From Neorhizobium galegae bv. orientalis str. HAMBI 540 (GTDB taxonomy: Bacteria; Pseudomonadota; Alphaproteobacteria; Rhizobiales; Rhizobiaceae), in NCBI RefSeq assembly GCF_000731315.1, contig NZ_HG938354.1, positions 310,001 through 374,000 on the forward strand: a stretch of 64,000 bases of DNA, read 5' to 3'. The notes below the pieces were generated by a model. The model searched no databases. It was not told the origin of the DNA and worked only from the letters and a program-made list of their open reading frames with translations. The translations under genes were made by a program, and so were the position numbers. Shown piece after piece: positions 45,238-55,650 of this stretch. Each line of letters starts with the position of its first letter. Position 1 is the first letter of the stretch.

Positions 45238-46584
45238 ATGGCCACACTTCATGCTGAATTGGCTCTTCTGCCCGAAGGCTGGCAGCAGAATGTAAGGTTG
45301 ACGATCGAAGCAGACCGGCTCACCGGGGTGGAGATCGACATCCAGGCGGAGGGTAAAGACGAGCGTCACAAGGTTCTTGTGCCTGCGATGCCGAACCTGC
45401 ACAGCCACGCTTTCCAGCGCGCCATGGCGGGCCTCACGGAAGTCCGAGGCCCCGGTGACGACAGCTTTTGGAGCTGGCGGACGCTGATGTACAAGTTCGC
45501 GCTGTCGATCACGCCGGAACAGGTCGAGGCTGTCGCTTCGCAGCTCTATATGGAAATGCTGGAGGCCGGCTTTTCGCGGGTCGGCGAATTCCACTATCTC
45601 CACCACGACAGGAATGGCGGCCACTACGCCAATATCGCCGAAATGGCCGAACGCATTGGGGCGGCGAGTGCGGAGGCGGGAATTGGCCTGACGCTGCTAC
45701 CGGTCTTTTATGCGCATTCCGGCTTCGGCGGTGCGGCGCCGATCGAAGGCCAGCGCCGTTTCATCCACTCGGTCGACGATTTCGCCAACACTATGGAAGG
45801 TTGCCGTCGCCTGACTGCGGCGATGCCCGGCGCGGAACTCGGCGTCGCGCCCCACAGCCTGCGAGCCGTAACCCCGCAGGAGCTCAGGCAGGTCGTGTGG
45901 ATGGCAGGTGATGGCCCCGTGCATATCCATATCGCCGAACAGGTGAAGGAGGTCGAGGAATGCCTTGCCTGGTCAGGCGCCCGGCCCGTCGACTGGCTGT
46001 TCGCAAACATGCCGGTGACCGAACGCTGGTGCCTCATCCACGCAACGCATATGACCGAGGAGGAAACCCGCCGCATGGCGGACAGCGGCGCCATCGCCGG
46101 GCTTTGCCCGATCACCGAAGCCAATCTCGGCGACGGCATCTTTCCTGGCGATCTCTTCCTCGGCCAGAACGGCCGCTTCGGCATCGGTTCGGATTCGAAC
46201 ATACTGATTTCCGTGGCGCAGGAGCTGCGTCAGCTCGAATATTCCCAGCGCCTCGGCCTGAAGAGGCGTAACGTCCTGGCAAAGCCGGAAGGCCCGACGG
46301 GGCGGGGGCTGTTCGAGACGGCGCTTTCGGGCGGCGGAACGGCGCTCAACGCCGCCGCCGGCTTGGCCCAGGGCAATTACGCCGATATCGTTTCGCTCGA
46401 TGTCGAGCACGTTCCCTACCTTGCCACCGATCAGATTCTCGACCATTGGATCTTTGCGGGCGGCATTGCCGTGGATTGTGTCTGGGCGTTTGGCCGCAAG
46501 CAGGTCGAGGGCGGGCGGCATGTCCGGCGGGATGCGATCGGCCGGCGATTCAGGACGGTAATGCAGGAATTGCTGACACTATGA
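45238..46584 (+). CDS. hutF: Formimidoylglutamate deiminase
   Basis: A 448-residue amidohydrolase of the HutF type that deiminates N-formimidoylglutamate to N-formylglutamate and ammonia. Metal/active-site motifs are [30 protein letters not shown], the histidine-rich [13 protein letters not shown] and GIGSDSNI. The ATG at 45238 follows GGAAAAGGGAAGGG. It is divergent from hutIHGUD and its stop overlaps the hutC start (ATGA). Confidence 0.95.
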   Translation: MATLHAELALLPEGWQQNVRLTIEADRLTGVEIDIQAEGKDERHKVLVPAMPNLHSHAFQRAMAGLTEVRGPGDDSFWSWRTLMYKFALSITPEQVEAVASQLYMEMLEAGFSRVGEFHYLHHDRNGGHYANIAEMAERIGAASAEAGIGLTLLPVFYAHSGFGGAAPIEGQRRFIHSVDDFANTMEGCRRLTAAMPGAELGVAPHSLRAVTPQELRQVVWMAGDGPVHIHIAEQVKEVEECLAWSGARPVDWLFANMPVTERWCLIHATHMTEEETRRMADSGAIAGLCPITEANLGDGIFPGDLFLGQNGRFGIGSDSNILISVAQELRQLEYSQRLGLKRRNVLAKPEGPTGRGLFETALSGGGTALNAAAGLAQGNYADIVSLDVEHVPYLATDQILDHWIFAGGIAVDCVWAFGRKQVEGGRHVRRDAIGRRFRTVMQELLTL

Positions 46585-47309
46585 CCAATGGCGGCAAGGA
46601 AGCCACCCTCCACCATCGCATTTTGAGCGACATAGAGGGGCGGATCGTCTCCGGCGAATGGCCTCCCGGGTATCGCCTGCCTTTCGAGGTCGACCTTGCC
46701 GTACAATACGGCTGCTCGCGGATGACCGCCAACAAGGTGCTGACGCATCTGGCCAGAGCCGGGCTGATCGAGCGGCGCAAGAAGTCCGGCAGCTTCGTTT
46801 CGCAACCGGTGACCCAGGCCGCAGTGCTTGAAATCCATAGTATCGAGGCGGAGGTCCGCTCCCTCAAGCTTGCCTATTCCTACCGGCTGGAAAATCGGGT
46901 TCTGCGCGAGGCGAGCCCCGTCGACCGGCAGCATCTGGAGCTTTCGGAAACGGCTCCGGTCCTCGATCTCGTCTGCCTTCACCATGCCGGCGAGCGGCCG
47001 TTCTGCCTTGAGGAGCGGTTGATCAATCTGACGACCGTGCCTGAAGCGGAAGGCGAGGATTTTTTGGAGTTGGCGCCGGGGACCTGGCTCATCAGCCAGA
47101 TCCCGTGGAGCACTGCGGAACATCGGATCTATGCCCAGTCGGCCAGCGCGGAGGTCGCAAGGACGCTCGACATTTCCAGGAACGCTGCCTGTCTGGTCAT
47201 CGAACGCCGGACCTGGGGCAGCACCGGTCCGGTAACATTCGTGCGTTTCACCTATCCGGGCGACCGGCACGCACTGGTCGCCCGCTTCACGCCAGGCGGA
47301 GAGAACTAG
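46581..47309 (+). CDS. hutC: HutC-type GntR repressor
   Basis: A 242-residue GntR regulator: winged helix at about 10-75 (YRLPFEVDLAVQYGCSRMTANKVLTHLARAGLIERRKKSGSFV) and a C-terminal UTRA ligand domain (about 95-235). In the HutC group the ligand is urocanate. The ATG at 46581 overlaps the hutF TGA. It most likely binds the palindrome at 45169 and represses both hut operons. Confidence 0.92.
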   Translation: MTNGGKEATLHHRILSDIEGRIVSGEWPPGYRLPFEVDLAVQYGCSRMTANKVLTHLARAGLIERRKKSGSFVSQPVTQAAVLEIHSIEAEVRSLKLAYSYRLENRVLREASPVDRQHLELSETAPVLDLVCLHHAGERPFCLEERLINLTTVPEAEGEDFLELAPGTWLISQIPWSTAEHRIYAQSASAEVARTLDISRNAACLVIERRTWGSTGPVTFVRFTYPGDRHALVARFTPGGEN

Positions 47310-47337
47310 GCGGCGCGACCGTACTACCCATCTCATG

Positions 47338-47358
47338 GAGGGCGGGAAGCGAGCCCTC
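47338..47358. terminator. Small hairpin between convergent hutC and kinase gene
   Basis: GAGGGC and GCCCTC arms with a 9-base loop lie in the 61-base gap between convergent genes. A short stem without a T-run, so only a weak terminator candidate. Confidence 0.3.
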
Positions 47359-47370
47359 AGTCCAAATCTC

Positions 47371-49008
47371 TCAAGACGATAGAGTTCTGCGATCTGACCG
47401 TATCTGCCTTTCCATCTCCTGAAGCCGACCAAAAGCGCGGTATCGGTGATCGTGCATTTGACGGACCGTGCCGCCGGCGGGGCTGTAGAGCGTCGAGAGA
47501 CGCGACATAGCCTTCATGGCTTCCCGCAGCGACCCATATCGGCCCGCGGCGGCCGCTCCAAGCATAGCACTGCCGAGCAGAACCGGTTCCTGCGTATCGG
47601 CGACAGCCACCGGCAGATTTGTGGTGTCCGCCAGGATCTGCCGCACGAGGTGACTTTGCGCGGCACCACCGCTGGCGATGATCAGGTCGAAGGCCATGCC
47701 GTTCTGCGACAGCTTGTCCAGCAACTGCCTGAGGCCATAACCGATGCCGCAGAGCCCGGCGACAAACAGCGAGATCAGGCTGGGAATATCGGTTTCCAGC
47801 CCGAGCCCCGCGATGACGGCTCGCGCATCAGGGTCCGCATGCGGCGATCGGTTGCCCATGAATTCGGGCAGGACGTGGACCGTGCTTGCAAGTTCAACGG
47901 CCTGGGCGAGATTTGGATGCAGTCTCGTCGCTTCGCGGTCGAGCCAGGTTACGAGCGAGATCCCATCGGTTTCGGCCCTGGAGCGCGCTTCGACGGATGC
48001 CGGGTGCATCGTGACTAGGTGATCGATGGCAGCGCCGGCTGCCGACTGACCGCCTTCGGTCAGCCACAGTCCGGGGACCATCGACGAATAATAGGGTCCC
48101 CATACACCATCGATAAACACGGGATTGTCGCTGGAGGCCATGGAACAGGCGGATGTCCCGAAAATATAGGCGAGCCTGTTGCGGACTTCCGCCTGGCCCT
48201 CGGAATCCTGACCGCCGAGCGTGCCGATGCCGCCCGCATGGGCGTCGATCAGGCCGGCGCCGACAGGGGTTCCCGACATCAGGCCGAGATCGGCAGCGGC
48301 CTGTTCCGTCAGGCCGTTTGCCAGCGGCGTTCCTGGATCGACGATGTCGGTCCCGATCCGCTTGAAACCTTCGTCGGCGAGTTCTCCAAGGCCAATCGCC
48401 TTGAAGTACTGGCCGTCCCAGCGATTCTCTTGGGCGAGATAGGTCCATTTGCAGGTGACCGTGCAGGCCGAACGGCTGAGCGATCCTGTCGCGCGCCACG
48501 TCAAATAGTCGGCGAGATCGAAGAAATGTCCGGCATCGGAAAACGATCGTGGCAGGTTGCGCTTCAGCCAGAGAAGCTTTGGTGTTTCCATCTCCGGCGA
48601 GATTTTGCCCCCCACATAACGCAGGACTTCGTGCTCTCCGCCGTTGATCTCGGCCGCCTCGCCGGCGGCGCGGTGATCCATCCAGACGATGACATTGCGG
48701 CCGGCCTCTACCGAGGGGCTGACCGAGACCGGCTTCCCGTCGGGCGTGACGACGACCAGCGAACAGGTCGCGTCGACACCTATTCCTGCAACCGCCGACA
48801 GCGGGATACGGGCAGAACCGACGGCTTCCCGGACGCTCTCGCAGACCGCCCGCCATATCTGTTCGCTGGATTGCTCGACGATATTGCCGGGCTCGTGCCA
48901 GATGGTGATCGGGCGCTTGGCGGATGCCAGCAGGGCGCCGGCTTCATCGAACACGCCGGCCCGCGCACTGCCTGTTCCCACATCGATGCCGACAAAGAAG
49001 CGGGTCAT
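47371..49008 (-). CDS. rbtK: FGGY-family D-ribulokinase
   Basis: A 545-residue FGGY carbohydrate kinase. The N-terminal phosphate-binding motif is GIDVGTGSARAGVFD. The central VGAGLIDAHAGGIGTLGG and ASGGAAQSHLVRQILAD are typical of ribulokinase-type members. It should phosphorylate D-ribulose to D-ribulose 5-phosphate after ribitol oxidation. The ATG at 49008 is two bases after the rbtD stop. The dehydrogenase next to it gives the strongest reason for the D-ribulose assignment, as FGGY members also act on other pentuloses. It is the last gene of operon F. Confidence 0.88.
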   Translation of the reverse strand: MTRFFVGIDVGTGSARAGVFDEAGALLASAKRPITIWHEPGNIVEQSSEQIWRAVCESVREAVGSARIPLSAVAGIGVDATCSLVVVTPDGKPVSVSPSVEAGRNVIVWMDHRAAGEAAEINGGEHEVLRYVGGKISPEMETPKLLWLKRNLPRSFSDAGHFFDLADYLTWRATGSLSRSACTVTCKWTYLAQENRWDGQYFKAIGLGELADEGFKRIGTDIVDPGTPLANGLTEQAAADLGLMSGTPVGAGLIDAHAGGIGTLGGQDSEGQAEVRNRLAYIFGTSACSMASSDNPVFIDGVWGPYYSSMVPGLWLTEGGQSAAGAAIDHLVTMHPASVEARSRAETDGISLVTWLDREATRLHPNLAQAVELASTVHVLPEFMGNRSPHADPDARAVIAGLGLETDIPSLISLFVAGLCGIGYGLRQLLDKLSQNGMAFDLIIASGGAAQSHLVRQILADTTNLPVAVADTQEPVLLGSAMLGAAAAGRYGSLREAMKAMSRLSTLYSPAGGTVRQMHDHRYRAFGRLQEMERQIRSDRRTLSS

Positions 49009-49010
49009 GG

Positions 49011-49739
49011 TCAGAGATCCGTGCTGAGAGGCAAAATGACGAGATCGCGGATGGTGATGTTGCGGGGTCTCGAGAGCATGAACATGACCGCTTCGGCGAC
49101 CTCTGTCGCTTCCATCAGGCCTCCTGCCGCGATCGCCTCATCGAGTTTCGCCTGGGGCCAATCGCTGATCAACGCCGTGATGACAGGCCCCGGTGCGACC
49201 GCGCCGACGCGGATGCCGTGTTTGGCGACCTGGCGCCGCACGGTGTGAACGAAGGCCTGCACCGCATGTTTCGAGGCGGTGTAGATCGGTTCCCAGACGA
49301 CCGGCACCAGGCCGGCAATCGAGCTGGTCATGATAATATCGCCGGTCTTGCGCTCGACCATATGCGGCAGCACGGCCTGGACGGAGCGGAAGGCGGCGTT
49401 GATGTTGAGATTGAGCATGCGATCCCAGGCATCCGGGTCGCCCTCGACCACGTCTCCGCCGACATAGGCGCCGGCATTGGCGTGGAAGATATCGAGCTTG
49501 CCGAACCGGTCGAGGATGCGCGGCATCATCGTTGCGACGCTGGCTGGATCGGTCAGATCGATCGCCAGCGGAAAAGCGTACGGCCCCAGTTCCGAGCACA
49601 GCTTGTCGAGCGTATCGCCGGCCCTGTCGACAAGAGCGACGCTGACGCCTTCGGCCAACAGGGCTCGGGCGCATTCGAGGCCGATGCCCGACGCCGCACC
49701 GGTCACTGCGGCCACCTTTCCGGAAAGATCCTGTCTCAT
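49011..49739 (-). CDS. rbtD: Ribitol 2-dehydrogenase (short-chain dehydrogenase)
   Basis: A 242-residue SDR that closely follows the Klebsiella ribitol dehydrogenase pattern as recalled: [65 protein letters not shown] and the ending [11 protein letters not shown]. The NAD motif TGAASGIG and catalytic YTASK are intact. It oxidises ribitol to D-ribulose in the cytosol. The ATG at 49739 follows AAGGAACGAC; longer readings include unrelated sequence and were rejected. Confidence 0.94.
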   Translation of the reverse strand: MRQDLSGKVAAVTGAASGIGLECARALLAEGVSVALVDRAGDTLDKLCSELGPYAFPLAIDLTDPASVATMMPRILDRFGKLDIFHANAGAYVGGDVVEGDPDAWDRMLNLNINAAFRSVQAVLPHMVERKTGDIIMTSSIAGLVPVVWEPIYTASKHAVQAFVHTVRRQVAKHGIRVGAVAPGPVITALISDWPQAKLDEAIAAGGLMEATEVAEAVMFMLSRPRNITIRDLVILPLSTDL

Positions 49740-49825
49740 GTCGTTCCTTGCTTCAATATTATAACAATCAGTATGGGAGCCGCGTTGGAGCCGATTGCAG
49801 TGGCCCGGCTCGGCTAGGGCCCCGA

Positions 49826-50887
49826 TCAATGAAACAGATGCGCAGCCTGGGGGTTGAACTGAAACTCGGCGGCATCCCCGAACGCCAGTTCCACATCCAC
49901 CGGGATTGCGGCGACCACTCTCTCGTTTTCGGCGGTATCGACCGCGATGATCGTCTCGGTTCCCAGACGTTCGACCAGCGCGATACGCCCGCGAAGAGCT
50001 CCTTCGCCGGCTGTCGGCGGGCCTGGTTTCAGGAATTGCGGCCTGATCCCAAGCCATGCCTGATCGCCGGTCGAAAAGCCTCTTCCCTTCACCGGGATCG
50101 GCGACATCGTATCGGAGGCGACCATCGCAGTATCGCCGGCGATGGACTGCACCTTCACGGGCAGGAAATTCATCTTCGGCGCGCCGATAAAGCCTGCGAC
50201 GAACTTGTTTGCGGGGTTCTTGTAGAGTTCCATCGGCGAGCCGACCTGCTGGACCAGGCCGCCATCGAGGACGACGATCTTGTCGGCAAGCGTCATCGCC
50301 TCGATCTGGTCGTGGGTGACGTAGATCATCGTCGCCCCCAGATCGCGGTGCAGCTTGGCAAGCTCCATCCGCATGTCAACGCGAAGTGCTGCGTCGAGGT
50401 TGGAAAGCGGTTCGTCGAACAGGAAGACGCCGGGCTTGCGCACGATCGCCCGACCGATGGCGACGCGCTGGCGCTGGCCACCGGAGAGCTGGCTCGGCTT
50501 GCGCTCCAGCAGATGCTCCATCTTCAGGATACGGGCCGCTTCGCGTACCCGCGCATCGAGCTCGGGTTTCGGCGTCTTGTTCAGGGAAAGCCCGAAGCCC
50601 ATGTTTTCGTAGACGGTCATATGCGGATAAAGCGCATAGGACTGGAACACCATGGCGATCCCGCGCTCGCGCGGCTGTACCGCGTTGCAAAGCCGGTCGC
50701 CGATATAAAGCTCGCCGCTTGATATGTCTTCGAGCCCCGCGATCATCCGCAGCAGCGTGGACTTGCCGCAGCCGGAAGGCCCCACAAACACCACGAATTC
50801 GCCGTCCTTGATCTCAAGGTCGACGCCCTTGATGATATCCACCGCACCAAAACTCTTCTTGAGCCCGGCCAGACGCAAACTTGCCAT
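49826..50887 (-). CDS. MalK/UgpC-type sugar-polyol ABC ATPase
   Basis: A 353-residue ATPase: Walker [11 protein letters not shown]-loop [11 protein letters not shown], signature LSGGQRQR, Walker [13 protein letters not shown] and an OB-type C-terminal domain. The ATG at 50887 is used. It serves the permease pair encoded upstream (53902-55600) and fits ribitol or polyol uptake. Confidence 0.92.
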   Translation of the reverse strand: MASLRLAGLKKSFGAVDIIKGVDLEIKDGEFVVFVGPSGCGKSTLLRMIAGLEDISSGELYIGDRLCNAVQPRERGIAMVFQSYALYPHMTVYENMGFGLSLNKTPKPELDARVREAARILKMEHLLERKPSQLSGGQRQRVAIGRAIVRKPGVFLFDEPLSNLDAALRVDMRMELAKLHRDLGATMIYVTHDQIEAMTLADKIVVLDGGLVQQVGSPMELYKNPANKFVAGFIGAPKMNFLPVKVQSIAGDTAMVASDTMSPIPVKGRGFSTGDQAWLGIRPQFLKPGPPTAGEGALRGRIALVERLGTETIIAVDTAENERVVAAIPVDVELAFGDAAEFQFNPQAAHLFH

Positions 50888-50954
50888 GCTTCCTCACTTT
50901 CCTTGAAATCTTCGGGCGCGGCACCGTCGGACAAGCCGCCGGACCGCACCCGTC

Positions 50955-50975
50955 GCCCACGGTCCGCCTGTGGGC
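50955..50975 (-). other. Intercistronic hairpin
   Basis: GCCCAC and GTGGGC arms with a 9-base loop lie in the 137-bp gap between the FAD oxidoreductase and the ATPase genes. Nothing else was seen in that gap. Confidence 0.25.
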
Positions 50976-51024
50976 AAACAAACGTTCCAAACTATCCCAT
51001 CCCCGCGGGCTGGCCGGTTCGCGA

Positions 51025-52458
51025 TCAGGCGTCTTCCAGTTCCCGTGCGCGCTTAGTGCTGTCCTTGACGCGCAGATAGGCGCCTCTGGCGATCAGCTGG
51101 CGGCGGAGTTCCTTGACGTCGATATCGGCGGGCGGGCGGTTACTGCGCACCGAGATCTTTGCCGCCCGTCCTGCCGCTTCGCCCATCGCCATGCAGGTGG
51201 CCATGACGCGGATCGCGCCCATCGCCTCATGGGTGGTGGAAATCGCCCGGCCGGCAACGATCAGGTTGCTGACCTTGGTCGGGATCAGCGAGCGATAGGG
51301 GATGTCGTAGCAGTCGCCGCACCAGATCAGCGTGCAGCCGTCATCGGCGGGGCGGTGGATGTCGATCGGGTAGCTCGCCACCGCGATCGAGTCGTCGAAA
51401 TGGCGGCAGCCGAGCACGTCCTCCTGGTTCATCACATATTCGCCGATGATCCGGCGTGTCTCGCGGATGCCGAGGAAAGGCGCCGTCTTGGTGAAATAAG
51501 CCTTCTCGAAACCGGGGACGTAGTTGATCAGATAGGTGACAATGTCGTCGATCTGGCCGCGGGCTTCGATTTCGCCCATCGTGAGGCTGGACGCATCCGT
51601 CCCATCGACGCCCTTGACGCGGGTCATGTTGATCCAGACTTCGCCGGCCTTCAGGCCGGTGATGATGATCGTGCGTTCATTGGCGATCTTCAGGCCCATC
51701 TCGGCCTCCGCCTTGATGATCAGCTCGCGCAGGCCAACCACGATGAACTGGTTGTTCTGACCGAAATATTCCGCCGGGATGAAGTCGGTGAGATAGGTGC
51801 GTGCCTGTGGCGGCTGGTTGGCGATGCTGAGGCGCAGCTTTTCGGTATCGACGCCGGCGATGCAGAACATCAGCGTCGGCGGCTGCATGCCGCCATTCTC
51901 GTTGCCCTTCTCGCAGGGGACACCGGCACGATAGGCGACATCCGCATCACCCGTGCAGTCGATGACGACCTTGCCGAGGATTGCGCCGCGGCCGCTCTTG
52001 CTCTCGGTGATGACGCCGCGGATCATGTCGCCGTCCATCACGACGCCGGCGCAGAAAGTGTAAAACAGCACCTCGACGCCCGCTTCCGTCAGCATTTCGA
52101 GCGCCACGGTCTTCACTGCTTCCGGTTCGACGAGCGTGATGCCCATATGGAGCGGGCAGGGCCGGTGTTCGCTGGCGCCGTCGCGCGCCTTGAGGCGGTC
52201 GATGAATTTTTGTGGCAGGCCTTCGATGATCTGGTTGCCCTTCTGGCCGAGGAAGCCGAGGACCGGAAGGCCGATCGTCATGTTGCCGCCGACGAAGCTG
52301 CGGCTTTCGACAAGGCCCACCCGAAGCCCGTCTTCCGCGGCGGCGAGCGCCGAGGTCAGGCCGGCTGGTCCGCCGCCGATAACGAGCACGTCATATTCCG
52401 CCATGATAGGGGTCGCCCGGGCGGGCTCCTGGATCGATCGGCTGGTGGTGTTCAACAT
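51025..52458 (-). CDS. FAD-dependent oxidoreductase (PF12831-type)
   Basis: A 477-residue flavoprotein with the N-terminal Rossmann motif DVLVIGGGPAGLTSALAAAEDG and the later substrate/FAD segments VVIDCTGDADVAYRAGVP, GIRETRRIIGEYVM and NLIVAGRAISTTHEAMGAIRVMATCMAMGEAAG, which define the FAD-dependent oxidoreductase group found with sugar-ABC operons. There is no signal peptide. Activity is unassigned; it may oxidise a polyol or derivative. The ATG at 52458 follows AAGGACA; the longer reading has no site. Placed between the binding-protein and ATPase genes of operon F. Confidence 0.82.
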   Translation of the reverse strand: MLNTTSRSIQEPARATPIMAEYDVLVIGGGPAGLTSALAAAEDGLRVGLVESRSFVGGNMTIGLPVLGFLGQKGNQIIEGLPQKFIDRLKARDGASEHRPCPLHMGITLVEPEAVKTVALEMLTEAGVEVLFYTFCAGVVMDGDMIRGVITESKSGRGAILGKVVIDCTGDADVAYRAGVPCEKGNENGGMQPPTLMFCIAGVDTEKLRLSIANQPPQARTYLTDFIPAEYFGQNNQFIVVGLRELIIKAEAEMGLKIANERTIIITGLKAGEVWINMTRVKGVDGTDASSLTMGEIEARGQIDDIVTYLINYVPGFEKAYFTKTAPFLGIRETRRIIGEYVMNQEDVLGCRHFDDSIAVASYPIDIHRPADDGCTLIWCGDCYDIPYRSLIPTKVSNLIVAGRAISTTHEAMGAIRVMATCMAMGEAAGRAAKISVRSNRPPADIDVKELRRQLIARGAYLRVKDSTKRARELEDA

Positions 52459-52528
52459 TGTCCTTGTCTCTTTCGTGGATGGACCTTCAGGGTCCCGCAT
52501 CATTCATGCCGGTTTTGGCGATATCCGA

Positions 52529-52552
52529 CGTCCGGGCGCTGGCGCCCGGACG
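52529..52552 (-). terminator. Strong stem-loop after binding-protein gene
   Basis: CGTCCGGGCGC and GCGCCCGGACG form a perfect 11-bp stem with a 2-base loop, 14 bases after the binding-protein stop and ahead of the FAD gene. No T-run follows on the minus strand, which fits a message-protecting structure as in other ABC operons. Confidence 0.5.
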
Positions 52553-52566
52553 GTCTTCACAAATGT

Positions 52567-53862
52567 TCAGGCCTGAAGCAGGGGCTTCACGCGCGTGGCG
52601 ATCGAGGCAACGGCTTCCTTGACCTCTTTGCGGCCGAGGACGGCAAGCTGGACCTCCTCGAGGAAGATCGATTGGGCGCGTGCCGCTTCGGGGAAGGGCG
52701 GGAAGGCGCCGCGAGCGTTCTTCAGCACCGCGGCCTCGACGGCGGCGACCGGGCTGCTCGCCGCGAAGGACTGGTCCGCATAGGTGGAGACGCGAACCGG
52801 GCCATTGCCGTTCTTAGCCATGCCGAGCGTGGCGCGCTTGCTGGAGACTTCCTTGATGAACTTCCAGGACAGGTCCTTGTCCTTGGAGTTCGCGGGGATG
52901 ACCATGCCCCAGGCTTCGACGATCGACGACATCGGCATCTTGCCCTTGAGGCCTGCCGAGATCGGGAATTCGATCGCCTTGATCTTGCCGGGGAACTTGC
53001 TCTGTTCCTTGTTGTTGAGCTGCGCGAACCGGGCAAAGGGCAAAACTGTGAAGGCGGCTCGGCCCTGCTGCAGCCAGGTCACCTGGTCGTCGTTCTTGGT
53101 GGTCGCATAGCTGCGCGGCAGGGCGCCGCCCTCGAACATCTTGCGAAGGACCGTCAGGCCCTTTTCCATCGCCTCGGGGTTCTGCAGCAGCTCGAACTTG
53201 GCGTTGATGAAATCGCCGCCGAAGGCGCGGGCGAACATGACCGGGAAGACGGCGAGGTCGCTTGCCAGCACCATGCCGGCGACCGGCGTGCCGGCCTTGG
53301 AGGTGAAGGTAAGCTTCTGGGCCTGCTCCACCAGTTCTTCGAGTGTCGTCGGCGGCGCGGTAATGCCCTGCTCTTCGAGGAGCGCCTCGTTGTAGAAAAG
53401 GCCCTGGGTCGCGTGGCGGACCGGAATGCCGATCAGCTTGCCGTCGACGGTCATGCCCTGCACGAGGCCCGGTGCGATATCGCCGAAGTCCTCGATGGCA
53501 TCCTTCTTGAGATAGGCGTCGAGCGGCTCGAACATCGCGGCGATCTGCTTGGTCGGGCGGTTGTCGACGATGTAACCGACGTTGAAATCGGTGGCGCTGA
53601 GGCTCGCCTCGCGGAACAGGCGATCCTGGAGCGGATTGGAATCGAACGTCGTCCAGACGACGTCGGCATCGTTTGCCGCGCGCCAGTCCTTGAGCAGGTC
53701 ACCGTCGCCGGTGCCGAGCACCGTCTGGTGCACCTTGTGGCTCAGGACGTTGAGCGTCTTGCCCGCCGCAAATGACGGGCCGGCGGCGAGCATCGCCGCT
53801 CCTCCCATCGCGGTTCCTAAGAAGCCGCGCCGTGTGATGTTGGTAAGCGATTTGTCTGACAT
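52567..53862 (-). CDS. Family 1 sugar/polyol-binding protein
   Basis: A 431-residue periplasmic binding protein. The N-terminus is a Tat signal (TRRGFLGTAMGGAAMLAAGPSFA). The mature protein has the MalE-like layout with the conserved EAWGMVIPANSKDKDLSWKFIKEV near the C-terminus. The ATG is at 53862. It is followed by a hairpin then the FAD gene. Ribitol or another pentitol is the inferred ligand. Confidence 0.89.
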   Translation of the reverse strand: MSDKSLTNITRRGFLGTAMGGAAMLAAGPSFAAGKTLNVLSHKVHQTVLGTGDGDLLKDWRAANDADVVWTTFDSNPLQDRLFREASLSATDFNVGYIVDNRPTKQIAAMFEPLDAYLKKDAIEDFGDIAPGLVQGMTVDGKLIGIPVRHATQGLFYNEALLEEQGITAPPTTLEELVEQAQKLTFTSKAGTPVAGMVLASDLAVFPVMFARAFGGDFINAKFELLQNPEAMEKGLTVLRKMFEGGALPRSYATTKNDDQVTWLQQGRAAFTVLPFARFAQLNNKEQSKFPGKIKAIEFPISAGLKGKMPMSSIVEAWGMVIPANSKDKDLSWKFIKEVSSKRATLGMAKNGNGPVRVSTYADQSFAASSPVAAVEAAVLKNARGAFPPFPEAARAQSIFLEEVQLAVLGRKEVKEAVASIATRVKPLLQA

Positions 53863-53901
53863 GATTTCCCTCCCTTGCAGACAGTTGAATAAGCCGGGTG
53901 A

Positions 53902-54735
53902 CTAACCCTTGGTCGCGCCGGCGGTGAGGCCGGCGACGAGATAGCGGTTCATGAAGATGACGAAGAGCAGAACCGGTATGAGCTGGACGGTGGACGCCGC
54001 AAACAACACGCCCCAGTCGACGCCGTCGATCGATCCGATCATTTCGGAGATCACCAGCGGTGCGGTCTTGGCCTTGGTCGCGGTGAAGATGAAGGCGAAC
54101 AGGAACTCGTTCCAGGCAAAGACGACGACGAAGACGGCGACCGCGAGAATGCCGGGTGCCGCGAGCGGCACGATGATGCGCCTGAGAATGGTGAGCCGCT
54201 TCGCGCCATCGATCTGGGCCGCTTCGTCGAGTTCGCGCGGGATCTGGTCGATGAAGGTGCGCATCAGCACCGTGCCGAGCGACACGAAGAAGGTCGCGTA
54301 AAGCACCATCAGCACGATATGTGTATCGTTGAGGCCGATCGCGTTGATGATCGGAAACAGCGGCAGCGTCACGACGATCGGCGGGATGAGGCGCACGATG
54401 ATCAGGAACATCACGCTCGCGTCCAGCATCCGGCTGCTGTAGCGCGAATAGACGTAACCGGCCGCCGTGCTGGTGGTGATCGCGATGATGGTCGCCCCGG
54501 CGGTGATGATCGTGCTGTTCAGGAGCCCGGTGAAGAATACGCCCCAGCCGTTCCAGAGCTCGACATAGTGCTGCACGGTCGGCGAGAAGACGAATTTCGG
54601 CGGCACCGCGAAAATGTCCTGGCCCGGCTCGAGCGAAGACATGACGAGGAAGGCGATCGGAAACAGCGACCAGACGAGGATGACCGCGACCGCGACTGTT
54701 TTTCCAAGGCCGATGGCGAGCTTGTCAGTGCGCAT
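53902..54735 (-). CDS. MalG-type polyol ABC permease
   Basis: A 277-residue permease: first span VAVAVILVWSLFPIAFLVMSS, EAA-type loop LDEAAQIDGAKRLTILRRIIVPLAAPGI and C-terminus NRYLVAGLTAGATKG. The ATG at 54735 overlaps the end of the MalF-type gene by 11 bases and has AGGTGGCC upstream. Works with the permease that precedes it. Confidence 0.91.
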   Translation of the reverse strand: MRTDKLAIGLGKTVAVAVILVWSLFPIAFLVMSSLEPGQDIFAVPPKFVFSPTVQHYVELWNGWGVFFTGLLNSTIITAGATIIAITTSTAAGYVYSRYSSRMLDASVMFLIIVRLIPPIVVTLPLFPIINAIGLNDTHIVLMVLYATFFVSLGTVLMRTFIDQIPRELDEAAQIDGAKRLTILRRIIVPLAAPGILAVAVFVVVFAWNEFLFAFIFTATKAKTAPLVISEMIGSIDGVDWGVLFAASTVQLIPVLLFVIFMNRYLVAGLTAGATKG

Positions 54736-55600
54736 TGCCGGCCACCTGCTTGCGAAGGAGGAAGACATAACCGGTCGCCAGAAGCACCGACGCGAGCACC
54801 ATGATCCAGGCGGTAGCGGCCGCCGTGCCGAAGGCGTTGAAGCTGAACGCCTCCTGATAGAGATAGACCGCGACGACTTCCGTCGAACGGGCCGGCCCGC
54901 CCTGGGTCATTAGCCAGACTTCCGAGAAGATGCGGAAGGCGAAGATATAGCGGAACAGCAGCGCCACCACGATCGCCGGCCCGAGCAGCGGCATTGTTAC
55001 GCGCCTGAAGGCATCGAAAGGTTTGGCGCCGTCGATGCGGGCCGCCTCGTAGAGATCCTTCGGGATCGCCAGGCGCGCCGCATAAAGAATGATGAAGGTG
55101 AAGGGCAGGTGCAGCCAGATGGTCAGCAGGCCGATCATGATCAGCGCGTGAGACGGTTCGAAGGACCAGTCGAGCATCGGCAGGCCAAGCCATGTGAGCA
55201 TGGCGGTGACCGGGCCGACATCCGGATCGAACAGGAAACGCCACATGGCGACCGCGATGACTTCGCTGACGGCATAGGGCGCCAGGACCGCAACGAGGAG
55301 AACGCGCCGGCACGGCAGGCCGCTTGCAAACAGCAGCGCCATTCCAAGCCCGAGCGCCAGTTCCAGATGCACGGCGAAGATGACGATAAGGACGGTGTTG
55401 CCGAGCGCCAGCAGGAAGGCCGGATCGGTCAGCACCTTGATATAGTTCTGAAGGCCCACAAAAGTCGCGGACTGCCCGAAACTGGAGGCATGCAGGCTGA
55501 GCCACACGACATAAAACGACGGTATGACGATGACACTGAGGATCAGTATCTGTACCGGCGCCAGGAATGGCACGACCTCGGTGATCTTGTTCAAACGCAA
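54725..55600 (-). CDS. MalF-type polyol ABC permease
   Basis: A 291-residue permease starting VPFLAPVQILILSVIVIPSFYVVWLSLHAS and carrying the EAA-type loop LYEAARIDGAKPFDAFRRVTMPLLGPAI. The start codon appears to be TTG at 55600, which follows GGGAGGAGCAT, or a second TTG two codons on; no ATG is in frame nearby. Follows the lacI gene by 50 bases. Confidence 0.88.
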   Translation of the reverse strand: MRLNKITEVVPFLAPVQILILSVIVIPSFYVVWLSLHASSFGQSATFVGLQNYIKVLTDPAFLLALGNTVLIVIFAVHLELALGLGMALLFASGLPCRRVLLVAVLAPYAVSEVIAVAMWRFLFDPDVGPVTAMLTWLGLPMLDWSFEPSHALIMIGLLTIWLHLPFTFIILYAARLAIPKDLYEAARIDGAKPFDAFRRVTMPLLGPAIVVALLFRYIFAFRIFSEVWLMTQGGPARSTEVVAVYLYQEAFSFNAFGTAAATAWIMVLASVLLATGYVFLLRKQVAGNAH

Positions 55601-55650
55601 ATGCTCCTCCCATGCGAGCGTAGTCTTTGGCTGGCGTTCTTGCCCGACGC

